A stretch of DNA of 64,000 bases from Sphaerisporangium perillae. Its GTDB lineage: Bacteria > Actinomycetota > Actinomycetes > Streptosporangiales > Streptosporangiaceae. Below the pieces are notes generated by a model. It was not told where the DNA came from, ran no database searches, and saw nothing but the letters and a program-made list of their open reading frames with translations. The stretch's first letter is position 1; every line of letters begins with the position of its first letter. The stretch is taken from assembly GCF_023276435.1 (NCBI RefSeq), contig NZ_JALLPO010000016.1:1-64000 (forward strand), written 5' to 3'. Made by a program: the position numbers and the translations under genes. Shown here in pieces: positions 51,818-61,874 of the stretch.

Positions 51818-53068
51818 ATGACCGCGACCACTGTGCAGGACGACGCCGCGGCCCCCGCCCGCACCACCGGGCGCCGGCGCGGGCTGCTCCTGCTGATACT
51901 GGGCGCGCTGTCGGCGATCGGTCCGCTGTCCATCGACATGTACCTGCCCGCCCTGCCCGCCATCCGCGGGGAGATGCTCACCGGAGCGGCCCAGGTCCAG
52001 CTCACGCTGACCGCGTGCCTGATCGGCGTCTCGGTGGGCCAGCTGATCGCCGGCCCGCTGAGCGACGTGCGGGGACGGCGGATCCCGCTGATCACCGGCC
52101 TCGTGGCCTACGCGCTGGCCTCGCTGCTGTGCGCGTTCGCCCCGTCGGTGGAGGTGCTGGTCGGGCTGCGCCTGCTGCAGGGGATCGCGGGCGGCGCGGC
52201 CCTGGTGATCGTGCGCGCGATCGTGCGCGACCTGTACGACGGCCCGGCGATCGCCCGCATCTTCGCGACGCTGATGCTGGTGAGCGGCCTGGCGCCCATC
52301 CTCGCCCCGATCGCCGGTGCGCAACTGCTGCTGGTCACCTCCTGGCGCGGCGTGTTCGTGTCCCTCAGCGTGGCCGGGCTCATCCTGCTGGCCGCGGTGC
52401 TGGCAGGGGTGCGCGAGACGCTGCCCGCGGGCGAGCGGAACGACGGCGGGCTGCGGCACACGCTGTCGACCTTCGGCGTGCTGCTCCGCGACCGGTCGTT
52501 CATGGCGGCGGCCATGGCGGGCGGCCTGGGGTTCGCCGGCATGTTCGCCTACATCTCCGGGTCGCCGTTCGTGCTGCAGGAGGTCTACGGGGTGACCCCG
52601 AGCGGCTTCTCCGTGATCTTCGCCACCAACGCGCTCGGGCTCACCGTCATGGCGCAGCTGGGAGGGCGGTTCGCCGGCAGGTTCTCGGCGGCGCGCCTGG
52701 TGCTCATCGGGCTCCTGCTGAGCCTGGCCGGCGCGACCGCACTGGTCGCGGGGGTGCTGGCCGGCCTCGGCCTGGCCGTGGTCGTGGCGTCGCTGTTCAC
52801 GCTGATGTGCGGCGCCGGCCTGTCGCTGCCCGGTTCGGCGGCGCTGGCGCTGTCAGGGCAGCGGCCGCAGGTCGCGGGCAGCGCCTCGGCGCTGCTCGGT
52901 CTGCTGCAGTTCGCCCTCGGAGCGGTCGCCGCCCCGCTCGTGGGGCTGGCCGGGACGGGGACGGCGCTGCCCATGGCCCTGGTCATGGCCGGGTTGACCG
53001 CGGTGGCGCTGGTGACCTTCCTGGTGCTCGCCCACAGCAGGCAGGCGCCGGATGTTTCCCCTGCTTAG
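51818..53068 (+). CDS. Bcr/CflA-type MFS multidrug exporter
   Basis: 416 residues, twelve membrane helices. IGPLSIDMYLPALPAI at the N-terminus and GPLSDVRGRRIPLI after helix 2 are diagnostic of the Bcr/CflA subfamily (drug:H+ antiport). GAAGGGGA precedes ATG 51818. Its stop codon lies inside the iron-box-like sequence of the suf operon promoter. Confidence 0.88.
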   Translation: MTATTVQDDAAAPARTTGRRRGLLLLILGALSAIGPLSIDMYLPALPAIRGEMLTGAAQVQLTLTACLIGVSVGQLIAGPLSDVRGRRIPLITGLVAYALASLLCAFAPSVEVLVGLRLLQGIAGGAALVIVRAIVRDLYDGPAIARIFATLMLVSGLAPILAPIAGAQLLLVTSWRGVFVSLSVAGLILLAAVLAGVRETLPAGERNDGGLRHTLSTFGVLLRDRSFMAAAMAGGLGFAGMFAYISGSPFVLQEVYGVTPSGFSVIFATNALGLTVMAQLGGRFAGRFSAARLVLIGLLLSLAGATALVAGVLAGLGLAVVVASLFTLMCGAGLSLPGSAALALSGQRPQVAGSASALLGLLQFALGAVAAPLVGLAGTGTALPMALVMAGLTAVALVTFLVLAHSRQAPDVSPA

Positions 53069-53083
53069 GTAAGGCTTGCCTGC
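53065..53083. promoter_or_regulatory. Iron-box-like site (IdeR/DmdR) before the suf operon
   Basis: The 19 bases from TTAGGTAAGG to CTTGCCTGC match 14 of 19 positions of the recalled IdeR/DtxR consensus TTAGGTTAGGCTAACCTAA, including the TTAGGT and AGGCT cores. The site is 72 bases before the sufR start. Confidence 0.55.
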
Positions 53084-53143
53084 GTGACCAACCGCATCGC
53101 GATGCGCCGAACATCGAGTTGTGTGCCGGGAAGGAATTACGGC

Positions 53144-53158
53144 ACACTGATGTTGTGA
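53144..53158. promoter_or_regulatory. ACACT-N5-TGTGA, candidate SufR operator
   Basis: Exact dyad ACACT (53144-53148) and TGTGA (53154-53158), overlapping the likely -10 region and the GTG start of sufR at 53155. From memory this is the form of the mycobacterial SufR operator. Binding here would block RNA polymerase at a leaderless promoter. Confidence 0.65.
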
Positions 53159-53948
53159 AAAACGTGGCCGGGATAACGCACGCTGAGAAGGGCGCCGAGC
53201 GCGGAACGCGCGCGCGCGTCGCTCGGCTGATCCTGGAACACGGTCCGATCAACGCCGCCGCCCTGGGCGAGCGGCTCGGGCTGACCCCGGCGGCGGTGCG
53301 GCGTCACCTCGACGCGCTGCTCGCCGAAGAAATGATAGAACCCCGCACGGTACGCCCACGCGGCCAGCGCGGGCGCGGGCGCCCCGCGAAGCTGTTCGTG
53401 ATCACCGACGCGGGACGCAGCGCATTCGTGCACGCCTACGATGGCCTGGCAGGGAGCGCGCTGCGCTTCCTGGCCGAGCGTGTGGGCGAGGAGGTCGTCG
53501 CCGAGTTCGCCAGATCTCAGGTGAGCGGCCTGGTGCGGCGGCTCGCGCCGACGATGCGCGAGGTGCCCGCCGACCAGCGGGTGCGCGTGCTCGCCGAGGC
53601 GCTGACCGCCGACGGCTACGCCGCCTCGGCCAGCCAGGCCAAGTCCGGCGGCGAGCAGCTGTGCCAGCACCACTGCCCGGTCGCGCACGTCGCCGCGGAG
53701 TTCCCGCAGCTGTGCGAGGCCGAGACCGAGGCGTTCGGGCAACTGCTCGGCACACCCGTGCAGCGCCTGGCCACCATCGCCCACGGCGACGGGGTGTGCA
53801 CGACTCATGTGAGTCCGCGCGCCCTGGGCGCGCAGCGGAACCAACCTGTGAACCCCCGGCGGAGCGCGACCGTAGACACGTCAGACGGCTCCGGCGACGT
53901 GACCATAAGCACTTCGCGGAACGCGATCGAGAGCAAGGAGACCGGAAG

Positions 53949-53952
<4 letters not shown>
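53155..53952 (+). CDS. sufR: Fe-S cluster assembly repressor SufR
   Basis: 265 residues. DeoR-like winged helix at 20-75 ([21 protein letters not shown], basic wing [15 protein letters not shown]). Cluster cysteines Cys170 and Cys174 (LCQHHCPV), Cys187 (FPQLCEAE) and Cys215 (GVCTTH) match SufR. The [4Fe-4S] form represses the suf operon and cluster loss derepresses it. A 45-residue tail follows the last cysteine; its end overlaps the sufB start (GTGA). GTG 53155 is leaderless, 6 bases after CACACT. First gene of sufRBD-Rieske-CSU-DUF59. Confidence 0.92.
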
Positions 53953-55361
<1,409 letters not shown>

Positions 55362-55363
55362 TC

Positions 55364-56485
55364 ATGGGCCTCGAGTCCAAGCCTCTCTCGACCTTGCGTG
55401 GGAAGGCGTCCTACGAGCTGGCGGACTTCCCCGTCCCCACCGGCCGTGAGGAGACGTGGCGGTTCACCCCGCTCTCGCGCCTGCGCGGCCTGCACGACGG
55501 CACCGCCGTCGTGTCCGGCAACGTCGTGGTGCACGTCGACGCCGCGCCGGAGGTCTCGGTGGAGACGGTCGGCCGTGACGACCCCCGCATCGGCAAGGCG
55601 TACGCGCCGACCGACCGGGTGAGCGTCCAGGCGTTCACGTCCTTCGAGAAGGCGACCGTGATCACGGTGCCGAAGGAGGCCGTGATCACCTCGCCGATCG
55701 TGGTCAACCTGCGCGGCGAGGGCGGCGGCGCCGTGTACGGCCACACCGTGGTCGTCCTTGCGCCGCTCGCCGAGGCCGTGGTCGTGCTCGACCACCAGGG
55801 CAGCGCGGTGTACGCCGACAACGTCGAGTTCGTCGTCGGCGACGGCGCGACCCTGAAGGTCGTCAGCCTGCAGGACTGGGCCGACGACGCCGTGCACGTC
55901 TCGCAGCACCACGCCCACCTCGGCAGGGACGCGACGTTCAAGAGCTTCGTCGTCACCATGGGCGGCGACCTGGTCCGCCTGTCGCCGTCGGTGTCCTACA
56001 CCGGGCGCGGCGCCGACGCCGAGCTCAACGGCCTGTACTTCGTGGACGCCGGCCAGCACATCGAGCACCGGCTGCTGGTCGACCACACCGTGCCCGACTG
56101 CCGGAGCAACGTCGACTACCGCGGCGCGCTCCAGGGCGAGGACGCGCACGCCGTGTGGATCGGTGACGTGATCATCCGCGTCGAGGCCACCGGCACCGAC
56201 ACCTACGAGCTCAACCGCAACCTCATCCTGACCGACGGGGCCCGCGCCGACTCGGTGCCGAACCTGGAGATCCTGACCGGAGAGGTCGCGGGGGCCGGCC
56301 ACGCCTCGGCGTCCGGCCGCCTGGACGACGAGCACACCTTCTACCTGCAGGCGCGGGGCATCCCGTACGACGAGGCTCGCCGCCTGGTCATCCGCGGGTA
56401 CTTCGCCCAGCTGATCCAGAAGATCGAGGTCGGCGAGATCCGCGACCGCGTGCTGGCCGCTGTGGAGGCGGAGCTCAACTCATGA
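55364..56485 (+). CDS. sufD: Fe-S cluster assembly subunit SufD
   Basis: 373 residues. SufB-related beta-helix ending GRLDDEHTFYLQARGIPYDEARRLVIRGYF, the SufD C-terminal pattern with the cluster-receiving His. Partner of SufB. ATG 55364 follows the sufB stop by two bases (GGAGCGGTGGG upstream). Confidence 0.95.
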   Translation: MGLESKPLSTLRGKASYELADFPVPTGREETWRFTPLSRLRGLHDGTAVVSGNVVVHVDAAPEVSVETVGRDDPRIGKAYAPTDRVSVQAFTSFEKATVITVPKEAVITSPIVVNLRGEGGGAVYGHTVVVLAPLAEAVVVLDHQGSAVYADNVEFVVGDGATLKVVSLQDWADDAVHVSQHHAHLGRDATFKSFVVTMGGDLVRLSPSVSYTGRGADAELNGLYFVDAGQHIEHRLLVDHTVPDCRSNVDYRGALQGEDAHAVWIGDVIIRVEATGTDTYELNRNLILTDGARADSVPNLEILTGEVAGAGHASASGRLDDEHTFYLQARGIPYDEARRLVIRGYFAQLIQKIEVGEIRDRVLAAVEAELNS

Positions 56486-56820
56486 CGTTCGTGAAGGCCT
56501 GCTCGGTCTCCGACATCCCCGACGGCGGGGTCATCGGAGTCGAGGTGGAGGGGACGCCGGTCGCGCTGGTCCGCAAGGACGGCGAGGTGTTCGCCCTGCA
56601 CGACGTCTGCTCGCACGCCGAGGTGCGGCTGAGCGAGGGCGATGTGTACGACGACACGCTGGAGTGCTGGCTGCACGGCTCGTGCTTCGACGTGCGCAGC
56701 GGCAAGCCGACCGGGCCGCCCGCGGTTAAACCGGTCCCTGTCTACCGAGTGAAGCTCGAAGGCGACGACGTGCTCGTCTCGCTCGACAGCGCCGACCATG
56801 CTGAAAATGGGGAGTCTTAA
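56482..56820 (+). CDS. Rieske-type ferredoxin encoded inside the suf operon
   Basis: 112 residues, a stand-alone Rieske [2Fe-2S] protein: Cys43-x-His45 (DVCSHAEV) and Cys62-x2-His65 (CWLHGSC). Usually annotated as a ferredoxin subunit of nitrite reductase or ring-hydroxylating dioxygenase. Its position between sufD and sufC is conserved in actinobacteria and suggests an electron-transfer role in cluster assembly, not proven. Overlaps the sufD stop by four bases (ATGA). Confidence 0.9.
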   Translation: MTFVKACSVSDIPDGGVIGVEVEGTPVALVRKDGEVFALHDVCSHAEVRLSEGDVYDDTLECWLHGSCFDVRSGKPTGPPAVKPVPVYRVKLEGDDVLVSLDSADHAENGES

Positions 56821-57567
56821 GTGTCCACCCTGGAAATTCGTGACCTGCATGTCGCCGTGGAGGACAAGGAGATCCTGCGCGGCGTCAACCTGACCGTCCG
56901 CTCGGGGGAGACCCACGCCCTCATGGGGCCGAACGGCTCGGGCAAGTCGACGCTCGCGTACGCCATCGCCGGTCACCCCAAATACACCATCACCTCCGGC
57001 GCCGTCACCCTCGACGGTGAGGACGTGCTGTCGCTGACGGTCGACGAGCGGGCCCGCGCGGGCCTGTTCCTCGCCATGCAGTACCCCGTCGAGGTGCCCG
57101 GCGTCTCGGTGTCGAACTTCCTGCGCAGCGCCGTCACGGCCGTGCGCGGCGAGGCGCCCAAGCTGCGCGCCTTCACCAAGGAGCTCAAGCAGGGCATGGA
57201 CGCGCTGTCCATCGACGCCTCCTTCGCCCAGCGCAACCTCAACGAGGGCTTCTCCGGTGGCGAGAAGAAGCGGCACGAGATCCTCCAGCTGGAGCTGCTC
57301 AAGCCGAAGATCGCCATCCTGGACGAGACCGACTCGGGGCTGGACGTCGACGCCCTGCGCGTGGTCTCCGAGGGTGTCAACCGATTCGGCGCCGGCGGCG
57401 AGACCGGCGTGCTGCTGATCACCCACTACACCCGCATCCTGCGCTACGTGAAGCCGGACTTCGTCCACGTCTTCGCGGGCGGCCGGGTCGTCGAAGAGGG
57501 CGGCCCGGAGCTGGCCGACAAGCTCGAGGCCGAGGGCTACGAGCGTTACACGAAGGCGAGTGCATGA
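56821..57567 (+). CDS. sufC: Fe-S cluster assembly ATPase SufC
   Basis: 248 residues. Walker A GPNGSGKSTL, SufC-type signature FSGGEKKRHEILQL, Walker B IAILDETDSGLDVDAL. Drives SufBC2D conformational change. GTG 56821 directly follows the preceding TAA; its stop overlaps the next start (ATGA). Confidence 0.95.
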   Translation: MSTLEIRDLHVAVEDKEILRGVNLTVRSGETHALMGPNGSGKSTLAYAIAGHPKYTITSGAVTLDGEDVLSLTVDERARAGLFLAMQYPVEVPGVSVSNFLRSAVTAVRGEAPKLRAFTKELKQGMDALSIDASFAQRNLNEGFSGGEKKRHEILQLELLKPKIAILDETDSGLDVDALRVVSEGVNRFGAGGETGVLLITHYTRILRYVKPDFVHVFAGGRVVEEGGPELADKLEAEGYERYTKASA

Positions 57568-58826
57568 CAAACGGCATGTTCGATGTGGACAGGATCAGGA
57601 AGGACTTCCCGATCCTGTCCCGCGAGCTGCCCGGCGGGAGGCCGCTGGTCTACCTCGACTCGGGCAACTCCTCGCAGAAGCCCGCGCAGGTCATCAACAC
57701 CATGCGCGAGCAGATGGAGCAGCACTACAGCAACGTCGGCCGTGCCCTGCACACGCTGGGCAGCGAGTCGACCGAGGCCTACGAGGGCGCGCGCGACAAG
57801 GTGGCCGCCTTCATCGGCGCCCCCGACCGCGACGAGGTGATCTTCACCAAGAACGCCTCCGAGGCGCTCAACCTGGTCGCGTACTCCTTCGGCAACCCCA
57901 CCTGCGACGACGAGCGGTTCCGCCTCGGCCCCGGTGACGAGATCGTCATCTCCGAGATGGAGCACCACTCCAACATCGTGCCCTGGCAGCTGCTCGCGCG
58001 GCGCACCGGCGCGACGCTGCGGTGGTTCCCGGTGACCGACGAGGGCCGCCTGGACCTGTCGGGTCTGGACGAGCTGGTCAACGAGCGCACGAAGATCGTG
58101 TCGATCGTCCACCAGTCCAACGTCCTCGGCACGGTGAACCCCATCGGCGGCATCCTCGCGCGGGTGCGCGCGGTCGGCGCGCTGATGATGCTCGACGCCT
58201 CCCAGTCGGTGCCGCACCGCGCGGTCGACGTGGCCGCGCTCGGGGTCGACTTCGTGGCGTTCACCGGGCACAAGATGGTCGGCCCGTCCGGCATCGGCGT
58301 GCTGTGGGGCCGTCAGGAGCTGCTCGAGGTCATGCCGCCGTTCCTCGGCGGCGGCGAGATGATCGAGGCGGTCTGGATGGACCACTCGACGTTCGCTCCG
58401 GTACCCCACAAATTCGAGGCCGGCACCCCACCCATCGTCGAGGCGATCGGTCTCGGCGCGGCCGTCGACTACCTCACGGCCGTCGGCATGGACGACGTCC
58501 AGCGTCACGAGCACGAGCTCACGGTCTACGGCCTGAAGGCGTTGGGCGAGGTCCCGGGCCTGCGCATCGTCGGGCCCGCGACGGCGGAGGACCGCGGCGG
58601 CATCCTGTCTTTCACGATCCCGGGGATTCACCCCCACGATGTGGGGCAGATCCTTGATGACCAGTTCGGCGTCGCCGTGCGCGTCGGGCATCACTGTGCG
58701 CGCCCGCTGCACCTGCGCTTTGGAATACCGGCGACGACACGAGCGTCTTTCTATCTGTACACCACCACGGACGAGATCGACGCGCTGGTCCGGGGCCTCC
58801 ATCACGTCCAGAAGGTGTTCGGATAA
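57564..58826 (+). CDS. sufS: Cysteine desulfurase SufS
   Basis: 420 residues, PLP enzyme releasing sulfur from cysteine. The PLP lysine is in FTGHKMVGPSG (about 236), the persulfide-forming Cys378 is in VGHHCARPLH, and the N-terminus FPILSRELPGGRPLVYLDSG is typical of group II enzymes. Hands sulfur to SufU encoded next. Confidence 0.95.
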   Translation: MTNGMFDVDRIRKDFPILSRELPGGRPLVYLDSGNSSQKPAQVINTMREQMEQHYSNVGRALHTLGSESTEAYEGARDKVAAFIGAPDRDEVIFTKNASEALNLVAYSFGNPTCDDERFRLGPGDEIVISEMEHHSNIVPWQLLARRTGATLRWFPVTDEGRLDLSGLDELVNERTKIVSIVHQSNVLGTVNPIGGILARVRAVGALMMLDASQSVPHRAVDVAALGVDFVAFTGHKMVGPSGIGVLWGRQELLEVMPPFLGGGEMIEAVWMDHSTFAPVPHKFEAGTPPIVEAIGLGAAVDYLTAVGMDDVQRHEHELTVYGLKALGEVPGLRIVGPATAEDRGGILSFTIPGIHPHDVGQILDDQFGVAVRVGHHCARPLHLRFGIPATTRASFYLYTTTDEIDALVRGLHHVQKVFG

Positions 58827-58829
58827 AAG

Positions 58830-59267
58830 ATGATCGCCGAGTCGTTGTACCAGGAGCTGATCCTAGAGCACTACAAGCATCCGCAAGGTCGTGGCCTGCG
58901 AGATCCGTACGACGCCGAGGTGCACCACGTGAACCCCACGTGTGGCGACGAGGTGACGATGCGGGTCAAGCTGGGCGATGGCGGTAAGGTCGAGGACGTC
59001 TCCTACGACGGCCAGGGCTGCTCGATCAGCCAGGCCGCCGCATCCGTCCTCCACGAGCTGGCCACCGGGTCGACCGTGGTCGACTCCCTTGCGGTGGTGG
59101 ACGAGTTCACCCGGCTCATGCAGGGCCGGGGCAAGATCGAGCCCGATGAGGACGTGCTGGGTGACGCCGTCGCGTTCGCGGGTGTGGCCCGGTTCCCGGC
59201 CAGGGTCAAGTGCGCACTGCTCGCCTGGATGGCCTACAAGGACGCGGTGGCGAGGAGCTCGGCGTGA
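58830..59267 (+). CDS. sufU: Zinc-dependent sulfurtransferase SufU
   Basis: 145 residues. Cys38 (NPTCGDEV), Asp40, Cys64 (GQGCSIS) and Cys126 or so (RVKCALL) are the zinc and sulfur-accepting residues; the 18-residue insertion that distinguishes SufU from IscU is present (GSTVVDSLAVV region). Three bases after sufS. Confidence 0.95.
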   Translation: MIAESLYQELILEHYKHPQGRGLRDPYDAEVHHVNPTCGDEVTMRVKLGDGGKVEDVSYDGQGCSISQAAASVLHELATGSTVVDSLAVVDEFTRLMQGRGKIEPDEDVLGDAVAFAGVARFPARVKCALLAWMAYKDAVARSSA

Positions 59268-59343
59268 GCGTTATGAGTGTTGTCGTGAAAGCGAGCGGCC
59301 CCGCCCGAGGGGCGGCCGGAGTCTGGCGAGGTGTGGAGGCGGC

Positions 59344-59706
59344 GTGAGCAAGCCTGTGGAGACCCCTACGGGGTTCGACGGTGTGACGACGCTGGACGAG
59401 GTCCTTGAGGCGCTCAGGGACGTCGTCGACCCCGAGCTGGGAATCAATGTGGTCGACCTCGGGTTGGTGTATGGTGTGAATCTTGACGCCGGGGATGCCG
59501 GTGCGGCACCGGTCGCGACCATCGACATGACGCTGACCAGTGCGGCCTGCCCACTGACCGATGTCATCGAGGAACAGGCGCATTCCGCCCTCGACGGCAT
59601 GGTCTCCGATGTCAAGATCAACTGGGTCTGGCTTCCCCCGTGGGGGCCGGACAAGATCACCGACGATGGGCGCGAGCAGCTTCGCATGCTGGGCTTCAAC
59701 GTCTGA
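59344..59706 (+). CDS. DUF59/MIP18-type metal-sulfur cluster assembly factor (SufT-like)
   Basis: 120 residues. VVDPELGINVVDLGLVYGV is the DUF59 hallmark; LTSAACPLTDVIEEQ has the conserved cysteine. Helps deliver or mature Fe-S clusters. GTG 59344 has GGAGGCGGC upstream; the 76-base gap after sufU lacks a terminator, so it belongs to the suf operon. Confidence 0.92.
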   Translation: MSKPVETPTGFDGVTTLDEVLEALRDVVDPELGINVVDLGLVYGVNLDAGDAGAAPVATIDMTLTSAACPLTDVIEEQAHSALDGMVSDVKINWVWLPPWGPDKITDDGREQLRMLGFNV

Positions 59707-60051
59707 TCGCGAACGTCCCGGCCATCTCCGGGACGGTGTTCGACCCGCCGGGTTCTGCGCGTGACGTTCACACGGGCGTCTCTCCCGGCCCCAGCATGAC
59801 CCCGGTACGGCCGGCTCCGGCGCACTGTCGCCTGGCGTGGGCCGTACCCGCTTGATCGCGGCTTGACCAGGTTGGGCTAGACTCTTGGTCGCCCACCATG
59901 ATGAGTGGTGCTCGCGTGTCGCGACTGAGCGCACCGCTCGGCGTCCCCCCCGGACGCCCACTGTTCGAGTGCGGCACAGGCCGCACGCCCCGGCTCGTCC
60001 TTTCGCAGAAGTGACGTGCCATGTCTCTTCGATCGAAAGGCACGACATATC
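59707..60051. other. Intergenic region suf operon / DEAD-box helicase (345 bp)
   Basis: A hairpin CGTCCCGG-N6-CCGGGACG (59714-59735) right after the suf operon is a probable terminator. A TAGACT -10 element lies at 59878-59883, leaving a roughly 165-base untranslated leader before the helicase GTG; long leaders are usual for cold- or growth-regulated helicases. No gene is seen. Confidence 0.5.
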
Positions 60052-61758
60052 GTGACCAGCATCAACGCCGCCATGCCCGCAGACGCCCTGACCGGCGCGG
60101 GGCACGATGAGGCCGCGCCGACCGCGCTGCCGGACCAGGCGGTGTCCAGCCGGAAGGGCTCCGCGACCGCGGCTCCCGCCGAGGCCGCCGCCGGCGACCT
60201 CACCGGTGAGACCATCGACGGGCCGGCGGAGTTCTCCCTCCTCGGCCTGCCCAAGCCCCTGATCACCGCACTGGCGCGGCAGGGCATCTCCAGCCCGTTC
60301 CCCATCCAGCGGGCCACCATCCCCGACATCCTCTCGGGTCGCCACGTGCTAGGCAGGGGTCAGACCGGCTCGGGCAAGACCCTGGCGTTCGGCCTGCCGA
60401 CCATGACGCTCATCTCCGGCACCAAGGCCGCTCCGCGCCGGCCGCTCGCCATCATCCTCGTGCCCACCCGCGAGCTGGCGATGCAGGTGACCGACGCCCT
60501 GGAGCCCCTGGGCCGGGGTCTGTCCCTGCGCATGAAGACCGTCGTCGGCGGCATGTCGATGGGCAGGCAGATCGAGGCGCTGCGGCGCGGCGTCGAGATC
60601 GTCGTCGCCACCCCCGGGCGGCTCACCGACCTCATCCAGCAGGGCGAGTGCTCGCTGCAGGACGTCCAGGTCACCGTGATCGACGAGGCCGACCACATGT
60701 GCGACCTCGGCTTCTTCCCGGTGGTGAGCGCGCTGCTCCAGCAGACTCCCGCCGACAGCCAGCGGCTGCTGTTCTCCGCGACGCTCGACGGTGACGTCGA
60801 CAAGCTGGTCCGCCGCTTCCTGAAGGACCCGGTCACGCACTCGCTGGCCCCGGCCACCTCCTCGGTGGAGACCATGGAGCACCACGTGCTGCAGGTCTCG
60901 CGGGACGACAAGTTCGCCATCACCGCCGAGATCGCCAACCGCGAGGGCCGGACGATCATGTTCGTGCGCACCCAGCACGGCGTCGACCGCCTGGTCAAGC
61001 AGCTCGCCCGGGTCGGCGTCCGCGCCGGAGGCCTGCACGGCGGCAAGCGGCAGAACCAGCGCACCCGCATCCTCGCCGAGTTCCGCGAGGGCGCCATCGG
61101 CGTGCTGGTGTGCACCGACGTCGCCGCCCGCGGCATCCACGTGGACGACGTCAGCCTGGTCCTGCACGTGGACCCGCCGATGGACCACAAGAGCTACCTG
61201 CACCGGGGCGGCCGTACGGCCCGCGCCGGCGAGCGCGGCACGGTCATGACCCTGGTGCTGCCCAACGAGCGCCGCTCGACCGAGACGATGACCCGCCGCG
61301 CGGGCGTCGAGCCGTTCCGCCTCAAGGCCACGCCGGGGCACCCGCGCCTGGCCGAGGTGGCCGGCGCGCAGCGCCCGAGCGGTGTGGAGATCCCCGTCTG
61401 GGAGCCGTCGGCTCCGGCCGCCAAGCGCCCGCGCCGTGAGGGCGGTCACGGCGGCGGCGACCGCCGCCCGCGCCGCTTCCACGACCGACCCAGCGAGGAC
61501 GGCGAGCGTCGCGCCGAGGGCTCGCCGAGCGAGCGTCCGGCCCGCGGTTTCCAGGGCGAGCGCCCGGCACGGGGCTTCTCGGCCGAGCGTCCGGCCCGGG
61601 ACGCGCGCGGCGACCACCGCCGCGGCGGTGCCGACCGTCGTGACGGGGGCTTCCAGACCGAGCGTCCGGGTGGCGCGCCTCGTGGTGCGGGCGCGCGCGG
61701 CGGGCGTCCGGCGGCGGGCTCGCCCGACCGTTCCGGCGGCCGCGGCTACGGCCGCTGA
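60052..61758 (+). CDS. DEAD-box RNA helicase (RhlE/DeaD-like)
   Basis: 568 residues. A 55-residue Ala-rich leader precedes the helicase core: Q-motif region FPIQRATI, motif I GQTGSGKT at 103-110, motif II DEAD in VIDEADHM, motif III SAT, and HRGGRTARAGERG as motif VI. Residues after about 440 are a disordered Arg/Gly-rich tail with repeated ERPARGF and GERPARGF units, an RNA-binding feature. GTG 60052 gives VTSINAAMP; the upstream in-frame ATG 60016 is less likely. Probably acts in RNA decay or ribosome assembly in the cold. Confidence 0.9.
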   Translation: MTSINAAMPADALTGAGHDEAAPTALPDQAVSSRKGSATAAPAEAAAGDLTGETIDGPAEFSLLGLPKPLITALARQGISSPFPIQRATIPDILSGRHVLGRGQTGSGKTLAFGLPTMTLISGTKAAPRRPLAIILVPTRELAMQVTDALEPLGRGLSLRMKTVVGGMSMGRQIEALRRGVEIVVATPGRLTDLIQQGECSLQDVQVTVIDEADHMCDLGFFPVVSALLQQTPADSQRLLFSATLDGDVDKLVRRFLKDPVTHSLAPATSSVETMEHHVLQVSRDDKFAITAEIANREGRTIMFVRTQHGVDRLVKQLARVGVRAGGLHGGKRQNQRTRILAEFREGAIGVLVCTDVAARGIHVDDVSLVLHVDPPMDHKSYLHRGGRTARAGERGTVMTLVLPNERRSTETMTRRAGVEPFRLKATPGHPRLAEVAGAQRPSGVEIPVWEPSAPAAKRPRREGGHGGGDRRPRRFHDRPSEDGERRAEGSPSERPARGFQGERPARGFSAERPARDARGDHRRGGADRRDGGFQTERPGGAPRGAGARGGRPAAGSPDRSGGRGYGR

Positions 61759-61780
61759 CCGGCGCTGACCACACGCTGAA

Positions 61781-61824
61781 CGAAGAGGGGCCCAGGACGG
61801 CATGCCGTCCTGGGCCCCTCTTCG
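61781..61824. terminator. Perfect 44-base palindrome, bidirectional terminator
   Basis: Two 22-base arms are exact reverse complements (starting CGAAGAGGGGCC, ending GGCCCCTCTTCG) with the centre at CATG. It lies between the helicase gene and the convergent LacI-family gene. Confidence 0.85.
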
Positions 61825-61874
61825 TCCGCCGTCCTGGCCGGATCAGGTGCCCATATGTCAAGACAAGAGATGAT

